Shown: positions 11,371 to 23,670, counted from the stretch's first letter. The stretch is 64,000 bases of DNA from Closterium sp. Naga37s-1 (GCA_947471745.1 CANJKZ010001040.1:85151-149150), one strand, 5' to 3'. Translations and numbers: made by a program. Notes: generated by a model not told the origin, from the sequence alone.

Positions 11371-11700
11371 TTCAGGGTGTGGTGCTAAGTGCCTCCTGAA
11401 TGCAACTCGGATTGTGATCGTCGGTAGGGCAGCTTTGCTCGCCTCTTCCGTACCATATCAATCTCAGTTGCAGCACTGATGCATTTAGCATTCGCATTGA
11501 AACATTCTTAAACGTTGTCTTATGTTTTTGTAATATTTTATGTGTTATCGTCTGTGCTTGTTTCGGGGGTGTGGTGCTAAGTGTCTCGTGTATGCAACTG
11601 GGATTGTGATCGTCGGTGGGGCAGCTTTGCTCGCCTCTTCTGTACCATATCAGTCTCAGTTGTTGCATTGATGCATTTAGTATTCCCTTCAAAACATGTA
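11371..11700. repeat. Two ~135-bp direct repeats, 192 bp apart
   Basis: About 11371-11505 and 11563-11697 match over most of their length: GGTGTGGTGCTAAGTG, ATTGTGATCGTCGGT, GGGCAGCTTTGCTCGCCTCT and TGATGCATTTAG occur in the same order in both. No coding function is visible. They lie just upstream of the copia fragment at 11838. Confidence 0.8.
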
Positions 11701-11945
11701 CGACGGTTCTTGTACACCATCGTTTTTGTGGTCATTTGTGTATGTGTGTCTCTCGGTGGTACTGTAGTATTTTATGTGTTGTCCTTTGTGTTCGTGTGTC
11801 ATTTGTCAAAACATATTGTTATGTTCTTACTCTAGGTTGTGTAGGGTCACACCTTAGAGGGTACAACCCAACTCTCTCGACACTCTTGTACCCCCTCTCC
11901 CTCACCTAATCATCATTCCTCACCTAGCTACTAGTGATTCTAACA

Positions 11946-11958
11946 TGGTATTAAGAGC
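11946..11958 (+). promoter_or_regulatory. Primer-binding site of the truncated copia element
   Basis: TGGTATTAAGAGC follows LTR end CTAACA, resembling the plant copia consensus TGGTATCAGAGC. Confidence 0.75.
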
Positions 11959-12124
11959 ACAATGCTCCTTAGGACCGAATGTTTAAAAGGGCCCACCACT
12001 ACTATTTCGATCTACTGCCCGAGTCGCGCCCCTAGGAGAAACGCGAAATTCGAAACCGTGCTCTAGGCGAGACGGTTCCTTTTTCTGCCCTAGACGCGAT
12101 TTTCCTTCCTAGTCACGTGCGACC

Positions 12125-12370
12125 CCCCCTGACCGCGCCTTAGCTGCCAGTACAGCCCGCGTAGGCCCGTCGCGAAGCCCGTACAGCCCGCGTAGGCCCG
12201 TCGCGAAGCCCGTACATCCCGCGTAGGCCCGTCGCGAAGCCCGTACAGCCTGCGCCAGGCCGTCGCGCAGCCCGTACAGCCCACGTCAGGCCCGCACCCA
12301 GCTCGTAAAGCCCGCGCCAGGCCCGCACGCAGCCCTTATAGCCCGCGCCTGGCCCGCACGCGGCCCGTGT
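12125..12370 (+). repeat. GC-rich minisatellite leader of the truncated copia element
   Basis: Tandem unit built around GCCCGTCGCGAAGCCCGTAC followed by AGCCCGCGTAG, about 31 bp, six to seven copies. It occupies the same place (between PBS and gag) as the leaders of elements 1 and 2 and shares the core GCCCGTCGC. Confidence 0.8.
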
Positions 12371-13300
12371 TACTGCTGCACTCGCTGCTGCTGCTACACT
12401 GCTGCGCCTGAACTGCTGCTGCAGTGCTGCTGCCGCCTGTACTGCCCTGAAACTGCTGCTGCTACTTGCTGCAGCTGCTCCTCCTTGCTGCTGCTGCTGC
12501 TACTTGCTGCAGCTGCTCCTCCTTGCTACTGCTGCTACAGCTAGCGCTACTCACTGCTGCTGCTACTGACGCTACTCCTGTTACAGCTAGCGCTACTCAC
12601 TGCTGCTGCTACTGAAGCTAGTGCTGCTACAGCTAGTGCTACTGCTGCTGCTGCTACTACCGCACTTGCTACAGCTGCTACTGACTGAAGCTACGGCTGC
12701 TACAGCTAGTGCTACTGCTGCAGCTCCTACTCCAACACTTGCTACAGCTACTATTGGCTGAAGCTACTCCAGCTACAGCTAGTGCTACTGCTGCAGCTCC
12801 TACTCCAGCACTTACTGCAGCTGCTCCTGACTGAAGTTACTGCTGCTACAGCTAGTACTACTGCTGCAGCTCCTACTACTTCACTTGCTACAGCTAGTGC
12901 TACTGCTGCAGCTCCTACTCCAGCACTTGCTACAGCTGCTCCTGACTGAAGCTACTGCTGCTTGACTGAAGCTACTGCTGCTACAGCTAGTACTACTGCT
13001 GCAGCTCCTACTACTGCACTTGCTACAGCTAGTGCTACTCGGTCTACTGCTGCTGCTGCTGCTGCTCGGTCTGCTGCTGCTGCCCGAGCCGCCCTGCTAC
13101 TGCTGCTACTGGAGGGAGTACTGCTGGGAGTGGTGGAGGTGCGGCCTCCCACCCCCACCGAACCGCCCTGCTGCTGTAACTACTGCTGCTGCTGCTACTT
13201 GTGCTACTGGGAGTGGAGGAGGTGCTGCTGGGAGTGTAGGAGGTGCTGCTGGCGCTGTAGGAGCTGGAGGTGCTGGACCTACTCCTGACAGTCACTGTCT
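12371..13300 (+). repeat. CTG/GCT-rich interspersed repeat in copia leader/gag region
   Basis: Imperfect repeats of CTGCTGCTACAGCTAGTGCT and GCAGCTCCTACTCC. No capsid-like gag sequence could be read through it. Near 13200-13280 the GTGCTGGGAGTG pattern resembles the Gly/Ala linker coding of the other elements. Confidence 0.7.
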
Positions 13301-13303
13301 GTC

Positions 13304-13737
13304 ATGGCCACTTCCGCGGCAGTCGCTGCGGCCAGGGGTGGACAGCAGCGGGCACTGCTTCTCCCGGACGACCCCACCCCTCGGCAGCTTCGTGAGTGGG
13401 TTATTCAGCGAGGTAGTCCTGGTGGTGGAGGTTATCGTTCTGTTAAGACCGCTGCTCTTGGTGTTAGTGAGTCTGCTGCCACTCCAGGTGTTAGTCAGTC
13501 TGCTGCCACTCCAGGTGTTAGTGAGTCTGCTGCAGCTCTAGGTGCCCGTGAGTCTACCGACGCTCTAGTTGCTAGTGCGTCTACTACCACAGGTCCTGCC
13601 TCAGCTGAGGTCTTGCACACTTTCACGCTTGACTCCGGCGCGTCACGTTGCTTCTTCCGTGATTGCACCACAGCCACACCACTCACAGCACCTGTCCCAG
13701 TCTCACTGGCTGACCCCTCTGGGGGCCCAGTGGTAAC
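13304..13737 (+). pseudogene. Copia gag-protease fragment
   Basis: From ATG 13304 (MATSAAVAAARG) the frame reads a Ser/Ala-rich region with repeated GVSESAATP, then the protease motif FTLDSGASRCFFRD near 13620, which matches element 1 (FTLDSGASQCFFRD). Similarity ends around 13737; the frame then runs into unrelated sequence up to 13888. No zinc knuckle is visible. Confidence 0.85.
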
Positions 13738-14843
13738 ATCATTGGGTACCGTATCATCTTTAGTGCTAGAAAGATTCTCCAATTGTTCCATTCGCCGTAC
13801 TTATCGACGATTATGGAATGATTGGAAACATTTGTTTTCATTTTTTTGGGGAAGCTATGTGAACAGTGATTTCTTTCAAAATTTATAATATAAAAGAAAT
13901 TCAATGTTCACATCAGCCAACCGAAAATTGAAAACGAATGTATAAGGTTGCTACGCAACCCAAAAACCCCACTTTAAAACCACCTCACATTCACATCATT
14001 CAGTAATACAACATTGCATTGAAAGAAAAGCATAGAAACAATTATACAGACTGAGGAATTTTTGACAATATACTACACCACAGTTTATCGCGCTGCTGCC
14101 GTCAGCCGCTTGCGATCAAACGGTTAGTCGCCTGTGTTCACGCTTAACGATACGGTAACCGGCGTCCCCGTCAACTGTTCACGCTGGGGAAACACTTGGC
14201 GAACTGGTTACCCTTAGCCAATGATCTATCTGGAAATAGGTAAAACGGCCAAACCTCGGGTCTAGCTAGGTCTAGTTTTTTTATTTCGCCTCTGGCATTT
14301 TCGGGGGGTGGGTCTAGGTAGGTCTAGCGCCCGAGCCGCGCCCTTCCCCCTGGCCACCCACATCTATTTCGGGCAGGGTGTGGTGGGTCGCATCGCAACT
14401 CGGGCTGACAGCGCATGCACCCCAAAACGAATCGAGAACCCTGGAGATCTGCCTTCCAGGGAGAAACTCTCATCCCCAGCTCCTGAACTGACGAAACCGT
14501 TGTGTAACCCCATGCTAGCCAATCATGCGAAGCGAGGGTAGACGAGGTTCGGGATTATTTATCACTTTCGTTCTGAAAGGCGGTCGCCCATTCGCTATCT
14601 GGGTACTGTTTTGGCGGGAAAGCTACGCATAGACGTACCCATCAGGTCCGCTCGGATGCCGAACCTGGTCCATGATGGACCAGTTTTCTCCTCCTGGTTC
14701 AACAAGCGGAAAACTATGACAGCGTTCACTTCATGGCATAGCTTTCACAAGGGAATCACGAATAGCTAGATAGGAATGCTCTCACATTATACATTGCTTA
14801 GAATCCAGCATCTGCTAGAATCATGAGTAGTATCTAAGGCCCT
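13738..14843. other. Spacer upstream of LRR gene A
   Basis: AT-rich up to about 14100, then mixed composition. A GGTCTAGCTAGGTCTAG motif recurs near 14260 and 14310. It presumably contains gene A's promoter, but I cannot support a specific site. Confidence 0.4.
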
Positions 14844-17800
14844 ATGGCGACTCTTGAGCTAGCGGAAGGGGAAATCCCACATCAGCAACAGCCTGATGAC
14901 GTTCCAAGTATAACTGACCACCTGCTAGGAACCATTCTTCTCCTCGTCGCATCTAAAGGCACCGACTTTGATATCCACGACTGTCTTTCCACTAACGAAT
15001 CTATTTTGCAAAGCAGGATCGAAAACGCGTTAAACGAGCACCTGCCGAGCGAAAGCGTCTGGTTCGGGTTACCCGACGCTCCTGTCGCCACGGCCTCATC
15101 GCTCACTGCCTTCCACCACGCTCTGGTCTGCAAGCGATGGTTGCGCGTCGCCAGATCCGTGCATCCCGCCATCGTCGTGCCTCGAAAACGCTTCTTCTCC
15201 TCTCGAGCTCTCGCCTCGCTCCTCGCTTCACCCACCTTGGGATTCCCGAACCTCCGTCATCTGCATCTCGGCGAATCAGGATTGGACATCGTAGATCGCC
15301 ACCTCGTGCGATCCATCTGCATCGGATGCGGCTCGTCCTTGACCCATCTCACGATGCATCTGGACGGCCGTCAGCCAGTGACGTCCACGCAACCGGCCGG
15401 CATTAGCTGCGGGGAGCTGTCAACCAGCCTTGAACCAATCTCGGCCTCAGACGTCGCCGAGATCTTCAATTCCTGCACGCGATTGGTCAATCTGGATCTA
15501 CGGCTGGGTGAAGGTGTTTGCGAGATCCCAGCTTCCATCAGCCGCCTACAGCAGCTCACGCGCCTCAGCATGAGCTTCAGTAACGTTACTGGGTTACCAG
15601 AAGAGATGTGCAGGTTGTTGGGATTGAAGAAGTTACTCATCGCGTCGCAGTCGCTTAGCGTGCTGCCTATTTCGTTCGGGTGTCTCACCTCTCTGGAGCA
15701 ACTTTCCCTTCGCAACTGCCCTATAGGCCATCTTCCGAGCGATTTAGGTCATCTTCGTAGCATCAAGATCCTCAGCCTATCGTATTTGCCAAGCCTAGCT
15801 TCACTTCCTGAATCAATTTGTCAACTGCCGGCCCTCTCCCACCTTTCTCTTGACAACTGCCCCCGATTCGCCAGGCTGCCAGATAATATTTTCCAGCTGC
15901 CCGACCTAGATACGCTGCATCTAGACAAACTGGCTGCTCTAACCGCGCTTCCCGATTCGTTCGGCCAGCTGCCCGCTGGCAAACCCTTGGGATCTCCGGC
16001 CCTCCGGAGTCTCACGATCCACAATTGCCCACGCCTATCCTCGCTCCCTGACAATATCGGCCAGTTTTCTGCTCTTCAGCAGCTGCATCTGAAGTTCCTT
16101 GATCAGCTTACGGCTCTACCGCATTCCCTGGGGTTTCTTAAGGCGATGGAGGAGTTGAAAGTGGTTGAGTGCGCCAATCTCGAGAACCTCCCCGAGTCCG
16201 TATCCGCCATGAAAGCTCTTTCAAGCCTCATTCTGGACGGCTGCTATTTCTCCGGCCTGCCCTGGGACATCGGGCAACTCCAAAACTTGGTTACAGTGAA
16301 GCTGTTTTCCACACGCCTTCTTCTCCTGCCTGACTCGTTCGGGCAGCTGGGGCAGCTGAAAGAGCTGACCATGTACGAATGCTACGACCTACTTGAGCTC
16401 CCTGCCTCGTTCACCAACCTCTCTTCATTAGAAACCCTACTCATCTATGGTGGATCCTCGCTCATAGTCTTGCCTCTGGGTTTCGAGAATCTGTCGGAGC
16501 TACGTCGACTAGAGCTGCTAAACTGCGTCATGCCGTACCTCCCCGATACTTTCGGGGAGCTGCCGAACCTGGAGATTCTCAAACTTCAAACGACGGACAC
16601 GTACAGAAGAATCGGGGTTAATTTCGAACCTGCCCCACGACCCGCTCATCTGGGGTATGAGAGCGAAGGCGAGGAGTTTGAACTGGACGGGTCCTGCTCC
16701 CTGCGTGGCTTTCCTGGGACATTCAGCCTGCTCACGCGCCTAGAGGAGCTGATCATTGATGGGTGTGCGATGCTAGAGGAGCTTCCAAGGGGCATGGGCA
16801 ATCTGAGCAGCCTGAAGGTCCTGAAAGTGGAGAATTGCAAGCGGCTGAAGGTCTTCCCGTCTCTCTTGCCTTCTGCTGCCGCTGATGCCCCAGCTGCTGT
16901 CGTTGATGCCCCAGTTGACGGACTTGCTGCTGCTGCTGCCACCTCTTCTGCTGCTGCCACATGTTCTTCTGCTGCTGCCAGCTCATCTGCTGCTGCCAGC
17001 TCATCTGCTGCTGCCAGCTCATCTGCTGCTGCCAGCTCATCTGCTGCTGCCAGCTCATCTGCTGCTGCCAGCTCATCTGCTGCTGTCAGCTCATCTGCTG
17101 CTGTCAGCTCATCTGTTGCTGCCACCTCATCTGCTGCTACCACCTCATCTGCTGCTGCCACCTCATCTGCTGCTGCCACCTCATCTGCTTCTGCCGCCTC
17201 ATCTGATTCTGCCACCTCATCTGATTCTGCCACCTCATCTGCTGCTGCCACCTCATCTGCTGCCATCCCCACTCCGCTCCCACAGCTTGAAGAACTGCTA
17301 ATCTCTTTCTGCCCGAAACTAACAAACCTTCCAGAAGGCCTTCATCTGCTGCCTAGGCTGAATCATTTCACCCTCGAAGACTGCACCAGCTCGAAACTGG
17401 CCAACCGTAGCACCACCTCCCCTTCCTTGCCCCCACTAGTAGCACCTATCGCCCTTCCGCGCTCTGTAGAGACAGTAATCCTGTCAAATGTCTTCAAGTC
17501 AGCCCACTACCTCCCAGAATCCTTCCTTTGTCTCGACCGCCTTCTTCACCTGAACCTATATGACCTCCCGCCCTCAAGCACCTTATAGCCCCCCCAGCCC
17601 TCGCCGAAACCCCAGACAAAGCCGAAGCTGAAGGGAAATCCACACCTCATGCTCCTCTGAACGAGCTTTCGAGAATGCCGGGATCTATTGGGCATCCGGG
17701 GTTAGGGCGCCTGTCGGCTCTGGTGCACCTTCACATAGTCAACACCAACCTTCCCGCGCTTCCGGAAAACCTAGGCGATCTGAGGGAGCTGGCAGTACTG

Positions 17801-18331
17801 CTGCTAGAGAAGTGCCATGCCATGACATCCCTCCCCTCCTCCATGGCTACGCTTCCCAAACTGCAACAGATTGATCTCAAGTCTCTTCCTCTGCTGACTC
17901 ACCTGCCCGAGAATCTCGGGCAGCTGAAGGCACTCAATGAGTTGAATTTGGATTCATGCAAAAGCCTGCAGGACCTTCCGTCTTCCTTCACTCTGCTCTC
18001 CTCCCTCATACAACTCACCATCATCAACTGCCCTAAAATAACCTGTCTTTCGGAATCCCTCTCCTCCTTAACCCGCCTTTCCTCTTTGAAACTTAATTGT
18101 CTGCCCAAGCTACGTTTTCTCCCGTCTCCATTCTTCCTCCCATCTCTTATCCAAGTCTCGCTGCAAGACTGCAAGGCGTTGAGGGCTCTGCCCAACGACC
18201 TGGGCAGTTTGTCCTGTCTGAGGGAGGTGGATCTGGACGGGTGTGTACAGCTGAAGGAGCTGCCACAATCGCTTGTGGACAGAGTGACTGTGATTGAAGT
18301 GAAGGGTTCTTGGGGAAAGAGCTGCTATTGA
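14844..18331 (+). pseudogene. F-box/LRR protein, paralogue A (one frameshift)
   Basis: Intronless gene related to B, C and D. The N-terminus carries a divided F-box: DHLLGTILLLVAS, a ~45-residue insert, then FHHALVCKRWLRVARS. About 35 leucine-rich repeats of the plant L-x2-LP-x2-(I/F)GQL type follow. F-box/LRR proteins normally serve as substrate receptors of SCF ubiquitin ligases, with the LRRs binding the target; that role is inferred here. A Ser/Ala-rich insert (about 16920-17265) sits between two LRRs. Compared with B, one base is missing near 17562-17578, giving TAG at 17586-17588; the remaining LRRs continue in another frame from about 17590 to TGA after SWGKSCY. Either a young pseudogene or an assembly indel. 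ATG 14844 was chosen because MATLELAEGE aligns with MGTIELAQGE of B. Confidence 0.85.
16960..17268 (+). repeat. 18-bp in-frame repeat in gene A
   Basis: Unit AGCTCATCTGCTGCTGCC (18 bp), drifting to ACCTCATCTGCTGCTGCC, encodes SSAAAS/TSSAAA repeats. It lies in the same inter-LRR linker where B has a GCT run. Confidence 0.9.
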
Positions 18332-19918
18332 AATGGAGGTGCTGTGTGGGATAGCGGGATAATGCATGGAGGGTACAGTACTACGGTAGTGGAGCAAGAT
18401 TGGCTTCAAAGCTGGGATGGGAGGGATCCTATTACCGTAGCATCAGTATCGGCCTTTAACCTCCTAGTAACCAGTAGAGAGGTGTACCACAGCTTCGTCT
18501 GCCAGCGAATTCCTTTGTTGCCAGTATGTGAGTTGGCCTTTGTCTTGCACAACAGCGAAGTCACTCAGTTGGAAATAACATGTGGCATGGGCAGGAGATC
18601 TTGTGGGATATGCTAGAAGTATCGAACTTGTTAGGCAGTTGACACTACATTTTGTATAGCTTCCTTTCAGTTCCTCAGAAGTCAGATTAAAAGCAATTAT
18701 TTAGATTATCAACCTGAATTTATAGACTAGTACCAGTACCATAACTATAATTCCTGAGTAGTGCACTCTCTTCACCGCTTGGAACCGCTTGTCCATTTCC
18801 CCAGAATCTCAATCAAGGCGGCAGCCTGGCAAGCATGACCTTCAGGGCTCGATATCGCTATTACTAGCACCAGCAGCTTCCCCAGCACCACCACCTGCCC
18901 CTCCAGCAGAAGCAGCAGCTGTACCACCTGCTACACCCCCCCCACCCCAGGGTGCACGTGCAGTACGAGGGTAGGGTGAGTACAGGGCCGGGGCCGGCTG
19001 TTATAGGCACCATGGCGGGGAAACTGAACCACCTGGGGGGATGCAGACTGCTGCTGTCATGCAGGCTGAACCACCTGGGGGGATGCAGACTGCTGCTGTC
19101 ATGCAGGCTGAACCACCTGGGGGGATGCAGACTGCTGCTGTCATGCAGGCTGAACCACCTGGGGGGATGCAGACTGCTGCTGTCATGCAGGCTGAACCAC
19201 CTGGGGGGATGCAGACTGCTGCTGTCATGCAGGCTGTGCACGCCCCTGCCGCGCTTGCTGCCCCTGGTGCCCCTGCTGCCGCTGTGCCTGTCTGCTGCCT
19301 CCTCCTGCTGTCCTTGTCCCTGCTGCTGACCCCGCTGCTGCCCTGCTGCTTCTACGCCCCCTCCGCTCCCTGCTGTGCCTTGGGTCGCCTGCAACTGCGG
19401 TTGCAGCTAATTCAGCATCTGCTGTGTCTGCTGCATCTGTGCGGTGCTCCTCTGCTGCTGTAGCGCCTGCTGTAGCTGCACCAGTTGGTGTGCGCCTGCT
19501 GTAGCTGCACCAGCTGCTCCACCTGCTCCGGCTGTAGCTGGAATTGCCCAACCCCCTGCTGCTGTGGAGGCATTTGCTGCGGCCTCTGCCCTTCAACCTG
19601 CCCCTGCCCTTGCACCTGCACCTGTCTCCCCCTAGCCCCGCCTGGAGCCCACAAGCCCACCCCCACCTTCACCCCCACCCACAGCCCCAGCCCCAGCCCC
19701 AGCCCACGAGGCTCCTCCCTTCTTCCTCCTCAGCCCCCACCTGCTCCTGCCCCTGCACCAACCCCGCCCACTCCACCACCACCACCGTCGCCACCGTTCC
19801 GCCGCCAGCAGCAGCAGCACTGCCAGCTTCGATATAGCCATAACAGTATTTCAGCAAAAAAAAGGATCCGTAGTACAGTAGTAGTACCAATACAACTCAA
19901 AGAAACAGCTCTAGAACT
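18332..19918. other. Intergenic region between convergent LRR genes A and C
   Basis: 18332-18800 is A's 3' flank. It shares GGCAGTTGACAC, CTCAGAAGTCAG-like and CTCTTCACCGCTT motifs with the 3' flank of B (28400-28600), so the duplicated unit extended beyond the coding region. From 18860 to 19850 the DNA is Pro/Ala/Gln-codon rich (CCAGCCCCAGCC, CTGCTGCTG) with the 42-bp repeat described separately. Frames of 100-180 codons exist on both strands, but only with low-complexity composition; I call no gene. Confidence 0.5.
19024..19233. repeat. 42-bp minisatellite, five near-identical copies
   Basis: Unit starting CTGAACCACCTGGGGGGATG and ending CTGTCATGCAGG, five copies head to tail. The 42-bp period keeps frames open on both strands and gives 14-residue peptide repeats. 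The near-identity of copies suggests recent expansion. Confidence 0.93.
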
Positions 19919-22900
19919 TCAATTCCCAGCACTTCCCCAGCTGCCCTTCACTTCAATCACATTCTGCCTGTACAGAAGCGACTGTGGCAGCACCTCTAGC
20001 TGCGAGCATCCATCCAGATCCACCTCCCTCAGACAGGACAAACTGCCCAAGTCGTTGGGCAGCGCGCGTAGGCCAATGCACCCTTTTAGAGAAAGGTTGA
20101 CAAGGGACGGGAGGAGGGGGAGAGTGGGCGGGACATGGTTCAGACCAGGCAGGTGCTCGAGCTTTAGAGATGCGAGGAGGGAGAGGGAGGAGATGGAATC
20201 TGGTAGGCTGGTGATCTGGGGACAGTCAAGGATGCTCAGGCATACGAGGGAGGACATGAGAGTGAGGGAAGGAGGAAGGCCTTGCAATTCCTTGCATGAT
20301 TCAAGATCCAAGCTGAGAGCCTTCAGCAGCCCAAGGTTTTCAGGCAGGTGGGTAAGTAGCGGGAGAGACTTGATGGTCAGCTGTTCGAGATTTGAGAGGT
20401 CGGGCAGGCAGGCAGGAAGGAGGGGCATTTCACGGCACTCCTCTAGAACAAGTGCTTTCAGCGCTCTCAGGTCGCTCAGGTTATCTGGAAGCGAAGGCAA
20501 TGTGGTATGGCTGATATTGAGGCAGGTGAGAGAGGACAGGAGCTCCAGCCTAGCTTGCCCGATGGCTACGGTGTGTCTAGGACTAGTGATGACAGGAGGA
20601 ACTTCAGGTGTGGCTACCCCCTCCCATTCGGCTGGAATCTGGTGTAAAGACCGGAGGGGCTATGAGCTGCTCGAGTGATTGGAGGCCTTGAATATTCAGG
20701 CTAGTAAGGCGGCTGAGAGAAAGAAAGGACTCTGGGAGGTAGCGAACTAACCCAAAGGTGTAGGAAATGGAAACGGATGTCAGGGAGCGAGGAAGGGAGA
20801 TGGGTGCAGAAAGAGGCAGGGGGTCGACCGGTCTAGTGAAGGCCCAGGCGATCTGGTCGGCAAATCTTGGCTTGTTGCAGTCTGCAAGCGTAAAATCTTC
20901 CAGCCTAGGTAGCTTAGCGAGGCCCTCTGGGAGGTATTGCAAATCGCAGCAGCCAGAAATTTTCAGGCGCTGGAGCGATGGGAGAGGAATGTAGTTAACA
21001 AGATGGGCGTTGGAAGCAACAGCACCAGCAATAATATCAGCAATAACAGCATTGGCAGCTGCATCAGAAGGGCCTTCTTCAAGGGTTTGAGCAAGAGTGG
21101 GCCTGAGCGACGGAAATACCTGGAGATTCTCGCAGTTCATCACCTCGAGAGCTTTCAGGCTGGACAGATTTCCCATGCCCATTGGTAACCCCTTCAGCAG
21201 CTCGCATCCGTCTATTATCAGCTGCTCCAGGCGGGTGAGGTGAACCACGGACGGTGGAAATTGATAAAGTCCACATGACCCGTGTAACTCAGACTCGGAA
21301 ACAGCCTCTGCTTCCAAACTCCTAGGAGCATCAGTTACAAAATCTTCAACAGCAAACTCCCTCCTGCTGTAAGTACCCCTGGCACCGATCTTAAATACTT
21401 TCAAGTTCCCCAAGCCTCCCAACTCGTTAGGGAGTTCCCCAATGGCGCAGTTAAACAGCTCCAGTCTACTCAGCAGCGGCAGCTTCTCAAACCCCAGAGG
21501 CAACTCTTCAAGATAGGGCGCGCCATAAATCTCCAGTACTTCCAGTGAAGAGAGGTTCGAGAAGGAGGTTGGGAGTTCACCCAGGTCGTAGCACGCATGC
21601 AGAATCAGCCCCCTCAGCTTCCCAAGCTGCCCAAAAGAACCGGGCAGATCCACGAGTTTGGAGCAACACAGCTTCATAAAAGTCAAGTTTTGAAGCTGCC
21701 CGATGTCTTCGGGCAGCGCCCTGACAGCACACCCGTCGAGAACCAGGCTAGTCAGGGACTCCATGGCGGAAACAGACTGCGGGAAACCCTCCAACTCCCA
21801 GCAGTCAACGATTCTCAGATCCTTCAGCCCAGAGAGGAGGACGAGGGAATCCGGAAGAATGTTGAGCTCATCGAGAGAGTAGAGATGCAGGTACTGGAGA
21901 GTAGCAATTTGGCCGAGGTCTTCAGGTAGAGAGACCATGTCAATGCAGTTGTCGACTGCGAGGCGATGGAGAGTCTGGCTGGCGGATAGGGAGCCTGGCA
22001 GTTGCGTCAGTTGCGAGCAGGTTTGAAGGTATAAGTCCTGTAGAGCGGGCAGCTGGCCGAAACTCTCAGGTAATGATGTCAATGCCATCAGTCCAATCAG
22101 CTCCACTGTATCCAGATCGGGCAGTTGGTGAAGGTTTTCGGGCAGCCTGGTGAGCTGCGGGCAATGGCTGAGAGAAAGGCGCGTAAGACTTGAAAGCTCG
22201 CAGATTGAATCTGGCAGCTCAACGACTTCTTCAAGATACGAAAGGCTGATGCTTTTCAAGTTCTGGAGCTGTCCCAATTCACTTGGCAGATGAAAAATGT
22301 CGGAGCCGCTAAAGGAGAGGCGCTCCAAGGAGCTGAGATAGCATATGGGATCAGGTGACTCACGAAACGAAAACCCCGTATAAAGTCGCAAAACCTTAAG
22401 TCCTACCAGCCTGCCGAACTCCTCTGGTAACCCGGTAACGCCTTCGCTGAGCCTCACGCTGAGCCTCGTGAGCTGCTGCAAACAGCTGATGGCAGGCGGA
22501 ATCTCCGGAATGCCATCCAGCTGGAGATCGACCAATCGCGAGCAGGATTCGAAGATGGTGGCGACATCGGACGGTGCGAGGCTGGTCGACTGTTCATGGT
22601 CTCTGCTACGGTCGTGCTGCGTGGATCTCGAGAACCGTCGATCGTTCACGTACATTGTGAGATGCGTCAGGGACGAGCCGCATCCGGTGCAAATGGATCG
22701 CACGAGGTTGCTATCAATGGAGTCTAACGCGAACTTGCCGAGATGTAGGTGACTAAGATTCAAGAACCTAGATTTCGGTGGAGCGAGGAGTGAGGAGAAA
22801 GCTCGTGCGGAGAAGAGGCGATTGCGAGGCACGATGATGGCGGGATGCACGGAGCTGGCGACGCGCAGCCATCGCTTGCAGACCAGAGCGTGGCAGAACG

Positions 22901-23204
22901 TAACTAATGAACAAGTATCGGAAGGAGGAACCTTAGTCGTGTCTAACCACTGGCTCTCGCATGGCGGCGGCTTGTGCAATGCATCCTCAATTTTCTCTTG
23001 AAGATTGTCCTCGTCATTTGCGAGCGAATCACTGCTGTCGAGACTATTCCCGTTAGACGCAACAAAACGAAGGATCACCCCCAGCAGGTCGTCAGAAATG
23101 CGGGAAAAGATATCACCAATCATTTTCTGCTGCGTCGCTGCAAGCGGCTGGTTTGCAGCCTGAGCAAAAGGCTGCTGAGATGTTTCTGCTGGTGTTTGCG
23201 TCAT
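19919..23204 (-). pseudogene. F-box/LRR protein, paralogue C (one frameshift)
   Basis: Reverse-strand member of the A-D family. I start at ATG 23204 (MTQTPAETSQQ); the frame is open a little further upstream without an ATG. The F-box halves are ISDDLLGVILRFVAS and FCHALVCKRWLRVASS. LRRs then run through the main frame to TGA at 20604, and the last LRRs (PSLPDNLSDL ... VIEVKGSWGSAGN) continue in another frame to TGA 19919. The frame change lies near 20614-20640, beside a GGAGGGGG run, in the same inter-LRR linker where A is frameshifted. C lacks the Ala/Ser expansions of A and B. It may be a pseudogene, or the shift may be a homopolymer error. Confidence 0.85.
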
Positions 23205-23279
23205 GTTTTCCTCGGATGCTAGCTGAGAGGTAGGCAACACGAGAAAGAATCTAATGGAAGACTGGTAAGGTATGGGCTT

Positions 23280-23670
23280 GTGAGAGTTGCTGCTGCTTGT
23301 GAATCAGAGAGTTGCTGCTGCTTGTGAATCAGAGAGTTTGCTGCTGCTTGTAAATTAGAGAGTTGCTGCTGCTTGTGAATCAGAGAGCTGCTGCTGGATG
23401 TGAATCAGAGAGCTGCTGCTGGTTGTGAATCAGAGAGCTGCTGCTGGTTGTGAATCAGAGAGCTGCTGCTGGATGTGAATCAGAGAGCTGCTGCTGGTTG
23501 TGAATCAGAGAGCTGCTGCTGGATGTGAATCAGAGAGCTGCTGCTGGTTGTGAATCAGAGAGCTGCTGCTGGTTGTGAATCAGAGAGCTGCTGCTGGATG
23601 TGAATCAGAGAGCTGCTGCTGGATGTGAATCAGAGAGCTGCTGCTGGTTGTGAATCAGAGAGCTGCTGCT
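23280..23670. repeat. 25-bp minisatellite just upstream of gene C
   Basis: Unit CAGAGAGCTGCTGCTGGTTG plus TGAAT (25 bp), about 15 copies alternating GGTTG and GGATG; the copies nearest the gene read GTTGCTGCTGCTTG. It starts about 75 bp upstream of C's ATG, so it lies in the promoter or 5' UTR. Confidence 0.9.

Larger units (their letters stand above)
11838..13737 (+). mobile_element. Truncated copia element (5' part only)
   Basis: A probable short LTR (11838-11945; TGTGTAGGG ... TTCTAACA) is followed directly by the PBS TGGTATTAAGAGC, a GC-rich leader, a CTG/GCT-rich stretch and a partial reading frame that reaches the protease. Homology to the other copia elements stops near 13737, inside the protease (after DPSGGPVV). 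Integrase, RT, RNase H and the 3' LTR are missing. The LTR start is my estimate, since no second LTR or target duplication is available. Confidence 0.8.

Noticed and set aside
18864-19394. Peptide repeat HSLHDSSSLHPPRWFS as a repeat protein
   Set aside because: Direct translation of the 42-bp minisatellite; both strands are open because of unit length, with no supporting splice or start context.
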